A DNA stretch of 64,000 nucleotides from Planctomycetota bacterium (GCA_020426005.1 JAGQQW010000005.1:1-64000); one strand, 5' to 3'; counted from the stretch's first letter, positions 8,410 to 18,719 are shown. Numbers and translations are program-made. Notes: generated by a model not told the origin, from the sequence alone.

Positions 8410-11045
8410 CGCGGCCTGCCCTCGTTGTTCGAGACGAGACGGCGCACGATGCGCAGGCCTCGGAGTTCATTCTGATTGTCGGGGGAGATCGACTGCCGGT
8501 ACGACACACTCGCGACACTCGGAGGTGAGCGCCACGAACCGCCGCGCATCATCGCGAGCGATGCATCCCCTTCGAGCAAACCATCGCCTTGTCCGTGTCA
8601 GGCGGCATCGGTCGGGTAGGCACTACAGTATGGATCGCGACACCACTCCCACACGTTGCCGAGCACGTGGTGGAGGCCGAAGCGGTTCGGCCGGAGCGCA
8701 TCGACACGGGCAGCGAGCGGCCAGCCATCTCGTTCGTCGATGCAGATGTCACTCGGGGCGGCACCGGTTTCTTCAGCGCACGCATCGGCGATGTTCGCTG
8801 CTGCATGACCGTTCGAGAGAACGAGATCGTCGACGCTGCGCCCGCTCCACCACGGCGTCGAAGTCCCTGCCCGCGCCGCGTACTCCCATTGGGCTTCGGT
8901 CGGCAAATCGAGACCGTATGCACGGACGGCACGAGCAGCGATGTTGCGACTCACGGTGTCGACCGGCCAACCTGAGTCGGCTCGCGCATAGGCGGCTGTC
9001 GGCGTGGAGTTGCGAGCCAACTCGAGCGCAAGCGCGTGCAATCGTGCTGGGTCGTAGTACGACGGATCGCTCCCGGCCCAGCGTCTCCACTGGGCTTGCG
9101 TGATCTCGTGCTTGCCAACGAAGAACGGATCGAGCCGGACGGAATGTGGAGGCACCTGATTCTCGAGCGCGGAAGCGTCGAAGTGCGGCCGACGGGCGTC
9201 GGAATACTGCGCACCGATCATCGCCTCCCCACCGGGAACGAGGACGACGACCGGATCTGCGACATGCATGTTGGGGACTCGCCCGTGCTCGTCGAACTCC
9301 GCTTCGACACCCCCGACTTGCCAGACACGAAACTCCCACAGCCCCGTCGAGGGATTGCGACGCAACGGGACGAGTCCGGGCTGCGGCTCGATCCGCAGAC
9401 CTCGATAGGCGGGGCACTCGACTTCGCTCGCGATCGATTCGATCGCAGTGCGCCATCGCTCGCCAGCTTCGCCAACCGTCACACGGTGCACATCGTGGGA
9501 CCATGCCAGGACGCGACGTACTCGATCGACCGTCGATCCGTCCGCCTCGAACTCGTCGAGGTCCCGAAGGAGTTCGTCGATGGAGTCGCGCAGCACGATG
9601 TCTTCGTTGCTCGGGTCGCGATCTGCGGTGGCAATCTCGGCGAGGAGTCTCTGCTTGTCGGGCCGCCGAGCAATCAAATCGCTCGCACTCGCCAGCCAGG
9701 ATTCGAGTTCCATGGCTGGAGGCACTTCACCCGCACCGACGCGGAGCAAGTCGCCGGCACGCGCTTCGAGCTTGCGCAGGACGACGACGTCCCCGAGTTC
9801 GTGGAAGCGCGCCAACTGCTCCGCGCTATTCGTGGCGTTTCGAAGCACCATCGTGACGATCGCTACGAACGCGACGGTGCTGATGAGACTGCCGACCGTG
9901 AGCGTCGGGTTGCGCCGCGCGAACTTCGCGAGACGGTAGAACACACTCGGCGCGCGAGCGACGATCGGCTCGTGGGCGAGGTAGCGACCGAGGTCCTCGG
10001 ACAAACTCGACACCGATGCATAGCGCCGCGTGCGATCGTGCTCGAGCGCGTGCAGAAGGATGCAGTCCAGATCACCACGCAACTGACGGCACAGCCGCTG
10101 ATTCTTCGAGGTCTGCTCGCCCACGTGCTCGCCGACACGGCTGCTCGGACGCTTCGCCTCGTGCGTCGCGATCGCTTCGAGCAGGCGTGCGAGCCCGCTC
10201 GAACGGACGTCGGGTAGGTCGATCGGATGAGCATGTGTGAGCAACTCGTAGAGCACGACTCCGAGCGAGTAGACATCGGTGCGCACGTCGAGATCGTCGT
10301 GTCCGGCATCCGCTTGTTCTGGACTCATGTACTGCGGCGTGCCGACGACCTGACCGACGAGCGTGTGCTGCGCACCGACGTCGAGCGAGGCTTCGATCGC
10401 CTTCGACAACCCGAAGTCGATGACCTTGGCCACGGGGCGCGGTTCACCATCGACGACGAGGATGTTGGTCGGCTTGAGATCGCGGTGGATCACGCCCTTC
10501 TGGTGAGCGTGCTGCACGGCATCACAGACCTGCAAGAAGAGCTCGATCCGTTCGCGCAGGCCCAAGTCGTGTGCGTCGCAGTACTCCGTGATCGGAATCC
10601 CATCGACGTACTCCATCGCGAGGTACGGGATGCCGTCCTGCGAGCCGACGTCGAAGACCTTGGCGATGCCATCGTGCTGCATCCGCGCGATCGCGCGCCG
10701 CTCGAGTTCGAAACGACGCAAGGCTTCGTCGAGCGCAACGCCCGTGCGCACGAACTTGATCGCGACTTCTTGGTCGATGTCCGTGCGACGTGCGTGCCAG
10801 ACCTCCCCCATACCGCCGCGGCCGAGCAAACGATCGAGTTCGTAGGCGCCGACCGCTCGAGGGGTCGCATTCGGGGGCTCGGGTGAGACATCGTTGACGT
10901 CGAGTCCCCAGGCCCCGAGTACCGCGACCTTGCGGCGCAGTTCGTCAGCGAGTCCGGGATGTTCGGCGCAGATCTGCTCGATGGCCGAAGGGCCGACCTC
11001 GTCGATCCGTTCGAGTGCGATCGCGACGAGGCTCTCGAGGTCCAC
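8406..11045 (-). CDS. Membrane Ser/Thr protein kinase fused to SUMF/FGE-like domain, with in-frame TGA at codon 816
   Basis: The frame from GTG 11045 (AGGGAG Shine-Dalgarno six bases upstream; GTG 11060 is an alternative) encodes a Hanks-type kinase at about 69-340: GRGGMGEV P-loop, VAIKF lysine, HRDLKPTN catalytic loop (187-194), DFGL (210-213). A transmembrane helix follows at about 384-403, then a linker and a sulfatase-modifying-factor domain from about 600 (VPGGEAMIGA, DLPTEAQWEYAARAG, LGNVWEWCRDPY). TGA at 8600-8598 interrupts this last domain, but the same frame continues for 64 codons with the conserved ending MRGGSW...YRQSISPDN...GLRIVRR. It stops at TGA 8408-8406, overlapping the sigma-factor ATG. 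The SUMF part lacks the catalytic Cys pair of true formylglycine-generating enzymes, so it is more likely a sensor or binding domain. Readthrough as selenocysteine, a recent nonsense mutation, or a sequencing error are all open; if termination occurs, the SUMF domain is truncated. Confidence 0.8.
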
Positions 11046-11056
11046 GTCGCTCTCCC

Positions 11057-12580
11057 TCACAGACGAATCCGCACCGGATAGCCGTACGCGAACTCGAAGC
11101 TGGTTCCCGAGGGCACGAGGGCGAGCCATGTGCTCCACACGTGCACGCAACGAGCCCCGGAAGGCGGTACGAGCACGGCCGGAATGTTGAGCAAGTCGGT
11201 GACGATTCCACCACCGTACGGCTGCATGCTCGTCCGAGGCTGCGTCGTGTTGAGGAGGTGGATCGATGGGAACAGGTGGTCGCCGAGCATCCACACGTGG
11301 ACGGCCAAGCCATCGGTGCGCCCGGATGCGGTCCAACCGGTCATCACGCCCTCGAGCGATGGATTCCCGCCAGGACACGTGCGATAGAGCGCGGTGAACA
11401 GCCGACGGTTGGGAGACGGGCCGGTCGGCACCGGCGTGCCGAAGACGTAGTTCCACACGAACGGAATCGCACACGTCTGTGTGCCGAACGTGGGATCCGT
11501 ATCACACGTGCTCTTGATGTTCGTCTTCTTCTTCCCGGTCGCAGCTGCGACATCCGTCGTCCCATCCTCGACCGGCGCCGGATCGCCGCCACTCGCTGGG
11601 CCGACGAACTCCGTATACACCAGGTCCGACGTGATCTTCCCCGCCGGTGCGGTCGTCGAGAACATCACGTAGAGCCCCTTGCCGGTCTTGTAGTCGTAGC
11701 GCACGGAGAGCGCATCGACGTCGTCGCCGACCGTAGCACCGAGTTCTCCGTACGTGACGACTGGCGTCGGTTCCGTCCATTCGGTCCCCGTCCACACGGT
11801 CATGAGGATGGTCGCGCCACTCGGTGTCGTACTTCCCCACCAGGCACCCGGCACGGCCGCCAGCGTCGCATTCGAGACCGAGAAGTAGACTCGCGGATTA
11901 CGCGGCAGGAGCGACACGACACCGGCGTCGAGCAGATAGGACGGCAAGTGGGCGTCGATCGCGGTGATCTCTCCCTTCGCGTAGCGCCCATCCGGATGGT
12001 TCAACCCGATTTCACCGCTGTCGCTCTCGCGCCTCGTCGAACACGCACCGAGGGCGCAGTTGAAATAACCGGCGGGCAGCACTTTGCGAGAGTCCGAGTA
12101 GAGGTAGCTGAAGATGTCGGCACCCGCACCATCGGTCCGCCCTTGTTCCCGACCGATCACGCCGGTCGCACCCGTGGCGCCACGTTCGACGCCGAAGAGA
12201 AGCGCTCCCCAACGATCCGCAGGCAGCATCACCTGTGCACGCGGGATGGGTCCCGCGGTGTAAGTGATGTTGAGCGCATCCAAGCCACCGGAGATCGCAT
12301 CGACCTGGATCGCCGGAACGAGGTTGGTCACACGGTCGTGGAACATCTTCTCGAAGCGAAGATCCGGCCTTCCAGCGAGCGGTTCGGCAGCAGCCAAGAT
12401 CCCGCCCTTCTTGACGTAGATCTTCGTCGTCGAGAGGGCTGCACCGCTTCGGTCGACAGTCCCAGGACCGACGATGCACAAGACCTGGCTGGTCATCATC
12501 GGGCCGTTGTCCATCGGCTCTTGTGCCGGAAGACCGAGCGAAGCGGTCAGCGCGATCAGCGCGAGAGAGGCGTTCTTCAT
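11057..12580 (-). CDS. Secreted protein of unknown function
   Basis: A 507-residue protein from ATG 12580, chosen for a GGGAG Shine-Dalgarno and an immediate signal peptide (MKNASLALIALTASLGLPAQ). The mature part is rich in beta-type segments with aromatic and Gly residues. It contains an acidic/Thr-rich insert followed by GKKKTNIKSTCDTDPTFG and scattered paired Cys (for example TQTCAIPFVW, TCPGGNP). I recognise no domain. It sits between a secreted cysteine-peptidase homologue and the kinase-SUMF gene, on the same strand with short spacing. Its stop lies 12 bp upstream of the preferred kinase start and overlaps the alternative GTG by 4 bp. Probably an extracellular or surface protein of the same expression unit. 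Confidence 0.8.
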   Translation of the reverse strand: MKNASLALIALTASLGLPAQEPMDNGPMMTSQVLCIVGPGTVDRSGAALSTTKIYVKKGGILAAAEPLAGRPDLRFEKMFHDRVTNLVPAIQVDAISGGLDALNITYTAGPIPRAQVMLPADRWGALLFGVERGATGATGVIGREQGRTDGAGADIFSYLYSDSRKVLPAGYFNCALGACSTRRESDSGEIGLNHPDGRYAKGEITAIDAHLPSYLLDAGVVSLLPRNPRVYFSVSNATLAAVPGAWWGSTTPSGATILMTVWTGTEWTEPTPVVTYGELGATVGDDVDALSVRYDYKTGKGLYVMFSTTAPAGKITSDLVYTEFVGPASGGDPAPVEDGTTDVAAATGKKKTNIKSTCDTDPTFGTQTCAIPFVWNYVFGTPVPTGPSPNRRLFTALYRTCPGGNPSLEGVMTGWTASGRTDGLAVHVWMLGDHLFPSIHLLNTTQPRTSMQPYGGGIVTDLLNIPAVLVPPSGARCVHVWSTWLALVPSGTSFEFAYGYPVRIRL

Positions 12581-12710
12581 CTGGTGACTCCCGAGGTAGA
12601 ACGCGCGAGATCGTAGCAAGAACGCAGTGACCCGAGATGCAACCACTTGGTCACATCTCGGGTCGTCCGAAGATCAGGCTCGCCCGATCTCGATCGTGCA
12701 CCTCAGTGGA

Positions 12711-14309
12711 TCACGGATAGAGAACGCCGTAGACGAAGGTCCCTGCCTCGACCCATTCGAACGTGGACGTCGAGCCCCAACCGTTGTTGACGTAGAACTC
12801 GCGGTCGTAGACGGTCGAGAAGAGCACCTTCTTCGTGCGGTAGCGATACTTGTAGGCGACGGGGTAGTGGCTGAGGAAGCCGGTCCCGACGACGCCCGGA
12901 GTGTCGCGATCGCGGATCGAGCTCGAGATTTCGTCGCGGTAGCTCGCGAGATTGACGCCGACATCGCTGCCCTTGGAGTCACACGTCGCTCCAGTGCGAC
13001 CGACGAGATATCCGTCCGCGTCGTCCATCCGCGAGGGCCACGTCGCTCCGGATCCGGAGATGCACCAGGTGCCGAGGCGACCGTTGAGTTCTTCGGTCAC
13101 GTTCTTGACGCCCGAGTCGAGGTAGAGCGGCGCCTTCGTCGCGGATCCCGAGTAACCACCGTCGGTGCGATACAGACCGGTGCGTGCCGACCAGACCGGG
13201 TTGCCTTCGTGGGCCTGACGATCGCCCCAGCAGAACAAGATGGCCCACGCGACCGGACCGCAGCCGACGTAGCAACTGCCGTAGGTGTGCTGGTAGTAGA
13301 GCGGCTGCGCCGACGTGCCGCCATCGGCGAGATAGGTCGTCCACGCGCTCCAACCGAGCGGACCGACGACGGCAGCGCGCTCCGACCGCCAGAGATCGGC
13401 GCAGTTGTCGCGGAGTTGACGCACGAAGGGGCGGTAGTTGTCCGCATACGCGGTCTTGAGTTCGGACCAGGTCCGCCAGCCCGTGCGATCGAAGCTCGCC
13501 GGTGTCGGTGTGCCTTCGCGCAGCACGGCCGGCAGGTTGATCATGCGATCGGGCAGGTTGCCGACGCGCGTGATCATCGCGCCCATCGCGTTCTCGGCGA
13601 CGTAGCAGAGGGCATCGAGCTTGTAGACCTTGTGGATCGTCTCGGCGCCGGCGCGCTCCTCGAGCTGCGCCATCTTGCTCTGACCGACCGAGCTCCAGTT
13701 GGTGATCGGACGATCGTGCTCGCCTGTCGACGCGACCAGGAAGCCGCCGAGGTCCATTTCGTATTCGTAGTAAGCGACACCCTGGACGTCAGGACGATAC
13801 ATCGGCGTGACGCGAACGATGCTCGGGACAGCGTCCCAGCCTTCTGCCATCTCGGTGTTGACGACTTCGGCGATCCGCTGCAGGACGCGATTGCGGCACG
13901 TCGCTTCGCTGTCGATCTGACGGAACTGGAGCGACGGATCGTTGCCGAACTCCTGCAGGCGCGAGATGCGACCGTTGCCGGCCTCGTCGAACGTCACGAC
14001 TTGGAAGAACGTGTGCGCGTTCGCGTTCGTGCGCAGCTTCATCGCGGTTTCGAAGGCCGCGTTGCTCACGAGCGGCAACGTCTGCATGCGCGTCGTGTCG
14101 AGTTGAAGCACGCCGGTCATTCCGGGGACTTCGCGATTGTCGCCGAGCTGGTCGGCCGCGAGGAGCACGACCGGGGCTGCCGGAGCCGGCAACGCGATCG
14201 GCGTCACGCCGCGCATGAGTTGGGCCTGGGTCGGCATCGCGACCTGGGCGAGGATCGGGGAGGACAGCGTCAGAAGAGCGGCCGTCAGCTTGCTCGTGTT
14301 GGTCTTCAT
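12711..14309 (-). CDS. Secreted C39/papain-like cysteine peptidase homologue
   Basis: A 532-residue protein from ATG 14309 with signal peptide MKTNTSKLTAALLTLSSPILAQ. A longer frame upstream runs antisense to the Lhr gene and is rejected. The C-terminal half carries a papain-type triad pattern: SCYVGCGPVAWAILFCW (active Cys in CGPVA), HYPVAYKYRYR (His) and FYVNNGWG (Asn). This matches the C39/C10-like bacterial fold. The N-terminal half contains a region that could be a propeptide (VQGVAYYEYEMDLGGFLVAS resembles streptopain-type 'G-x-x-V' segments only loosely). Many Cys residues suggest disulfides and an extracytoplasmic location. Likely a secreted peptidase; substrate unknown. Confidence 0.78.
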   Translation of the reverse strand: MKTNTSKLTAALLTLSSPILAQVAMPTQAQLMRGVTPIALPAPAAPVVLLAADQLGDNREVPGMTGVLQLDTTRMQTLPLVSNAAFETAMKLRTNANAHTFFQVVTFDEAGNGRISRLQEFGNDPSLQFRQIDSEATCRNRVLQRIAEVVNTEMAEGWDAVPSIVRVTPMYRPDVQGVAYYEYEMDLGGFLVASTGEHDRPITNWSSVGQSKMAQLEERAGAETIHKVYKLDALCYVAENAMGAMITRVGNLPDRMINLPAVLREGTPTPASFDRTGWRTWSELKTAYADNYRPFVRQLRDNCADLWRSERAAVVGPLGWSAWTTYLADGGTSAQPLYYQHTYGSCYVGCGPVAWAILFCWGDRQAHEGNPVWSARTGLYRTDGGYSGSATKAPLYLDSGVKNVTEELNGRLGTWCISGSGATWPSRMDDADGYLVGRTGATCDSKGSDVGVNLASYRDEISSSIRDRDTPGVVGTGFLSHYPVAYKYRYRTKKVLFSTVYDREFYVNNGWGSTSTFEWVEAGTFVYGVLYP

Positions 14310-14507
14310 GGTGAAGCTCACTTGGTTTCTCGGTTCGGAGAGTCGAGGTGTGACTTGCGAGCGCCTGTCGCCCGCATGACTCGAGGAGCGAAGGGGGCGG
14401 ACGCCTGTCACAGCCGATTTCGAACTTTTCCGGCGACGCGCGCTCGCGGCCTCCCGGCATCCATGTTCGGCATTTGTAAGGAAGCCGTTCCGGCTTAGAA
14501 TCGCGCC

Positions 14508-17500
14508 GTGCCGCTGTCCCACTTCCTTCCCACCGTCCGTGACTGGTTCTCCGAACGCATCGGGACTCCGAGCGCACCGCAGGAGCGCGGCTGGCCCGTC
14601 ATCGCGAGCGGCGCCCACACGCTGATCGCCGCGCCGACCGGCTCGGGCAAGACGCTCGCTGCCTTCCTCCACGCGATCGACTCGCTGCTGCGACTCGGGC
14701 AGGACATCCCGGACGAGACGCGCGTGCTCTACGTGAGTCCGCTCCGCGCACTCGGCAACGACATCCGCGACAACCTCGAGGTGCCGCTGCGCGAGATCAC
14801 GGAGCGCAACTTCTTCTTGCCCGAGCTTCGGGTGCAGGTGCGCAGCAGCGATACGTCGCCGAGCGAGCGACAGAAGATGCGGCGCAAGAGTCCGCACATC
14901 CTCGTCACGACTCCGGAGTCGCTCTACATCCTGCTCACGACGCCGAGTGGGCGCGCGATGCTCGAGACCGTGCGCACGGTCATCATCGACGAGATCCACG
15001 CACTCGTGCGTGACAAGCGCGGTTCGCACCTCGCGCTCTCGCTCGAACGCCTCGAGACACTGACCGGCGGGTTCCAGCGCATCGGTCTCTCGGCGACGCA
15101 AAAGCCGCTGTCGGACGTTGGCAACTTCCTCGGCGGTGTCGTCCACGATGAGTCGGGCACACGCACGCGCGACGTCCAACTCATCGACGCCGGTCACCGT
15201 CGCGAACTCGACCTCGCGATCGAAGTCCCGGGCACACCGCTCTCGACCGTCTGCTCGAACGAAACGTGGGACGAGATCTACGCGCGCATCGTCGAGCTCG
15301 TGGAGGCACACACGACGACGTTGATCTTCGTCAACACGCGCAAGATGTCCGAGCGCGTGGCGGCAAGACTGTCCGACCTCCTCGGCGACGATGTCGTCGC
15401 GAGCCATCACGGGAGTCTCTCGAAGGACGTGAGACTCGAGGCCGAACGCAAGCTCAAGAACGGCGAGCTCCGCGCACTCGTCGCGACCGCATCGCTCGAA
15501 CTCGGCATCGACGTCGGCGATATCGATCTAGTGATCCAGATCGCGCCGACGGCGTCGATCGCGACGTTCTTACAACGCGTCGGACGCGCGGGTCACAGCC
15601 TCGGCAAGACGCCCAAGGGCAGGCTCTTCCCGCTCACGATCGACGAACTCGTGTGGGCAGCAGCGACCGTGTCGTGCGTGCGACGCGGCGATCTGGATCG
15701 CACGCCGCAGCCACCCGAACCCCTCGACATCCTCGCCCAGCAGATCGTCGCGGCCTGCGTGACCGAGGACTGGCAGCTCGACGAGCTGTTCGACGTCCTC
15801 CGCCGCTCGTGGCCGTATCGCAATCTCACGCGCGAGGACTTCGACGCGACGATCGAACTGCACACGAAGGGACGCAACTGCCTGCTCCATCGCGACACCG
15901 TGCTCGGCAAGCTGCGTGCAACCAAGCGCGCACGCCTCACGGCGGTGATGTCCGGCGGCGCGATCCCCGACCTCGGACAGTACCGCGTCATCCTCGAACC
16001 CGACGGGACGCTGATCGGCACGCTCGACGAGGACTTCTCGATCGACTCGAGCGTCGGCGACATCTTCCAACTCGGCAACGCTTCGTGGCGCATCCTGCGC
16101 ATCGAACGCGGCGTATTGCGCGTCGCCGACGCGCGTGGTGCGCCACCGACGATCCCGTTCTGGTTCGGCGAAGCGCCTGCTCGAACGATCGAACTGTCGG
16201 CCGAGATCGCGGCGCTGCGCGAAGAACTCGTCGACGCCGAATGGTGCGCCGAGCGCTGTGGGATCAGTCTCGCGGCAGCCGATCAGATCGCGGACTTCGT
16301 TCTCGAGGGCCGCCGCGCACTCGGGACCGTCCCAACACAACAGCGCATCATCGCCGAACGCTTCTTCGACGAGAGCGGTGGACAACAACTCGTGATCCAC
16401 GCACCGTTCGGTGGCCGCATCCTGCGCGCTTGGGGGCTCGCGCTGCGCAAGCGCTTCTGCAAGGGCTTCGGCTTCGAACTGCAAGCTGCGGCAGGCGAAG
16501 ACTCGTTCTTGATCTCGCTCGGGCCGATGCACAGCTTCAAACTCGACGAGGTGTTCGCGTTCCTCAAGAGTGCGACCGCGCGCGACGTCTTGATCCAGGC
16601 GTGTCTCGGCTCGCCGATGTTCGAGAGTCGTTGGCGTTGGAACACGACGCGCTCGCTCCTCGTCGAGCGGATGCGCAACGGCACGCGCGTACCGACACCT
16701 CTGCAGCGCTTCCGTGCCGACGACTTGCTCGCCGAGGCGTTCCCGCAGGTCGCCGCATGCCCCGAGACGCTGCCGGGCGGCGATCTCCCGGTGCCGATGG
16801 AGCACCCGCTCGTCCGCCAGACGATCCTCGACTGCCTCCACGAAGCGATGGACGTCGACGGCATGCTCGACATCTTGCGTGGCCTCGAGACCGGCGCGAT
16901 CGAAACTGTCGCCGTCGACCTCTCCGAGCCCTCGCCGTTCGCGCGCGGCATCCTCGCCGCGCAGCCGTACGCGTTCCTCGACGATGCACCGCTCGAAGAG
17001 CGTCGGACCCAGGCGGTGATCACGCGCCGCAGCCTCGAACCTCGACTCGCCGACGAGATCGGTGCACTCGACCCCGATGCCGTCGCACGCGTGCGTGGCG
17101 AGGCTTGGCCCGCCCCGTCTTCGGCCGAAGAACTGCACGAAGCCCTGCAGTGGATGGGCTACGTGTCGCGAGACGAAGCGGTGCGTTCCGAATGGACGGG
17201 ATACCTCGCGATTCTCGAGGGAGCGGGACGCATCGAGTGGGATGGCGACCGGTGCTTCGCCGTCGGCGCGCCACGCGACGACAAGACCGTGTGGCGCGGC
17301 CGTCTCGAGGCGCTCGGTCCCTGCTTCTCGGACGACCACGCGCTCCTCGTTCTCGAGAGCGAAGGAATCGCGATGCGCTGCCGTCTCGAGGGTCGCGAGG
17401 CCTGGTGCGACCGTCGGCTGCTCGCGCGCATCCATCGCTACACCGTCGATCGGTTGCGCGCCGAGATCGCACCGGTCACGGCCTCGGAGTTCTTGCGCTT

Positions 17501-18440
17501 CTTGGCGCGCTGGCAACACGTCGAAGACACGTGCCGTCTCCATGGACCGAATGGTGTGCGCGAAGTGCTGACCCAGTTGCAGGGCTTCGAAGCCCCTGCC
17601 GCAGCGTGGGAAGGCAAGATCCTGCCGATGCGCGTGCGCGGCTATCGCCGTGAATGGCTCGACGAAGCCACGCTGTCGGGCGCCTTCGTCTGGGGACGCT
17701 TTTGGAGCGCAGGCAACGGGCCGATCAAGACGACTCCGCTCGCCTTCGTCCCGCGCGAAGAACTCGACGCGTGGACCTCGCTCGCGGGACCGAGCGCAAT
17801 CGACGATGGCTCGTCCCACGCGACCAAGGTGTTGGAGCTACTCTCGTCGCGCGGAGCGGTGTTCCCGCAAGAACTCGAGCGCATCGCCGGCCTCGCAAGC
17901 GGCGATCTCGAGAGTGCGCTCGCAGAACTCATCGCGCGTGGCCTCGTCACGTGCGACTCTTGGGGTGGCCTACGCTCGTTGATCGTGCCCCCTTCGCGTC
18001 GCAAGTACGCGATGTCCACGATCGGACGTTGGAGCCCGCTGCGCGCCGCACACGAGGGCGAAGCCGACGAAACCGATCTGCGCACGCGCGCCGAACCGCA
18101 CGCCGAACACCTCGTGCGCATCTTGCTCGCGCGCTGGGGAGTCGTCTTTCGTCGGGTTCTTCAACGCGAACGACTACCGATCCCGTGGCGCGAAATGTTG
18201 CGCGTCCTCCGCCGTCTCGAACTCCGCGGCGACGTCCGCGGCGGTCGCTTCGTCGCCGGCTTCGACGGCGAGCAGTTCGCGTTGCCCGGCGTGATCCGAG
18301 AACTGCGTCAGGTCAGGCGTGACCACGGACAATCCGAGTTCGAAGTCGGTGCCGCGGATCCACTCAACCTAGCCGGGATCTTGACGCCGGACGCACGAGT
18401 CTCCCGTGCACGACGCGGTGTCGTCTCGATGCTGGGCTGA
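14508..18440 (+). CDS. lhr: Lhr-type ATP-dependent DNA helicase
   Basis: A 1310-residue superfamily 2 helicase starting with GTG 14508. Motif I is APTGSGKT (42-49), Ia VSPLRALGND, motif II DEIH (161-164), motif III LSATQKPL, and the C-terminal RecA domain has SHHGSLS, TASLELGIDVGDIDLV and QRVGRAGH. The distinctive Lhr-core winged-helix and beta-barrel region follows, and a further C-terminal part (residues about 880-1300) resembles the extended Lhr of E. coli and actinobacteria. Lhr acts in DNA repair, including of crosslinks and nucleotide damage, and some homologues work with nucleases; no such partner is adjacent here. The gene is divergent from the cysteine-peptidase gene and convergent with a small membrane protein gene. 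It is complete and intact. Confidence 0.96.
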   Translation: MPLSHFLPTVRDWFSERIGTPSAPQERGWPVIASGAHTLIAAPTGSGKTLAAFLHAIDSLLRLGQDIPDETRVLYVSPLRALGNDIRDNLEVPLREITERNFFLPELRVQVRSSDTSPSERQKMRRKSPHILVTTPESLYILLTTPSGRAMLETVRTVIIDEIHALVRDKRGSHLALSLERLETLTGGFQRIGLSATQKPLSDVGNFLGGVVHDESGTRTRDVQLIDAGHRRELDLAIEVPGTPLSTVCSNETWDEIYARIVELVEAHTTTLIFVNTRKMSERVAARLSDLLGDDVVASHHGSLSKDVRLEAERKLKNGELRALVATASLELGIDVGDIDLVIQIAPTASIATFLQRVGRAGHSLGKTPKGRLFPLTIDELVWAAATVSCVRRGDLDRTPQPPEPLDILAQQIVAACVTEDWQLDELFDVLRRSWPYRNLTREDFDATIELHTKGRNCLLHRDTVLGKLRATKRARLTAVMSGGAIPDLGQYRVILEPDGTLIGTLDEDFSIDSSVGDIFQLGNASWRILRIERGVLRVADARGAPPTIPFWFGEAPARTIELSAEIAALREELVDAEWCAERCGISLAAADQIADFVLEGRRALGTVPTQQRIIAERFFDESGGQQLVIHAPFGGRILRAWGLALRKRFCKGFGFELQAAAGEDSFLISLGPMHSFKLDEVFAFLKSATARDVLIQACLGSPMFESRWRWNTTRSLLVERMRNGTRVPTPLQRFRADDLLAEAFPQVAACPETLPGGDLPVPMEHPLVRQTILDCLHEAMDVDGMLDILRGLETGAIETVAVDLSEPSPFARGILAAQPYAFLDDAPLEERRTQAVITRRSLEPRLADEIGALDPDAVARVRGEAWPAPSSAEELHEALQWMGYVSRDEAVRSEWTGYLAILEGAGRIEWDGDRCFAVGAPRDDKTVWRGRLEALGPCFSDDHALLVLESEGIAMRCRLEGREAWCDRRLLARIHRYTVDRLRAEIAPVTASEFLRFLARWQHVEDTCRLHGPNGVREVLTQLQGFEAPAAAWEGKILPMRVRGYRREWLDEATLSGAFVWGRFWSAGNGPIKTTPLAFVPREELDAWTSLAGPSAIDDGSSHATKVLELLSSRGAVFPQELERIAGLASGDLESALAELIARGLVTCDSWGGLRSLIVPPSRRKYAMSTIGRWSPLRAAHEGEADETDLRTRAEPHAEHLVRILLARWGVVFRRVLQRERLPIPWREMLRVLRRLELRGDVRGGRFVAGFDGEQFALPGVIRELRQVRRDHGQSEFEVGAADPLNLAGILTPDARVSRARRGVVSMLG

Positions 18441-18473
18441 TCACCCCGTTCGGTCGAAGCAGCAGCGAACCCG

Positions 18474-18719
18474 TCATTCGCGCCGTTGTTGCGCCATGCG
18501 TAACGCGTGACGCCGCGCGACGAACTCGTACATGAAATACGACCAGAGCACACCGATCGGAATCAGCACCGCGAGTCCGATCAAGAACGTCGAGAACCAC
18601 TCCGCTTGCTCGAAGATCATGTTCATCGCGATCGTGAAGACGACCGACAAGCCCACGCCGTACATGAGCACTCCCTGCACGAGGACGAAACGGCTGCGAG
18701 TGGGGAGCGTGTTGGCCAT
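18474..18719 (-). CDS. Small two-helix membrane protein
   Basis: An 81-residue protein from ATG 18719. It contains two clear hydrophobic helices, about 12-33 (FVLVQGVLMYGVGLSVVFTI) and 43-67 (FSTFLIGLAVLIPIGVLWSYFM), with a charged C-terminal tail (ARRHALRMAQQRRE). The upstream extension of the frame lacks membrane character and is excluded. No conserved catalytic motif is visible. It converges with the Lhr gene end and is divergent from the ECF operon; its role is unknown, and it might be a small membrane regulator or subunit. Confidence 0.75.
   Translation of the reverse strand: MANTLPTRSRFVLVQGVLMYGVGLSVVFTIAMNMIFEQAEWFSTFLIGLAVLIPIGVLWSYFMYEFVARRHALRMAQQRRE

Noticed and set aside
9036-10217. 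Long plus-strand ORF antisense to the kinase gene
   Set aside because: It is the mirror of a clear kinase frame, arginine/valine-biased with no domain.
12627-14498. 623-residue plus-strand ORF opposite the cysteine peptidase gene
   Set aside because: Antisense shadow; no signal peptide or motif, while the minus strand has the triad motifs.
15570-17819. 749-residue minus-strand ORF inside lhr
   Set aside because: Antisense shadow of the Lhr coding frame; composition is typical of GC-rich complement frames.
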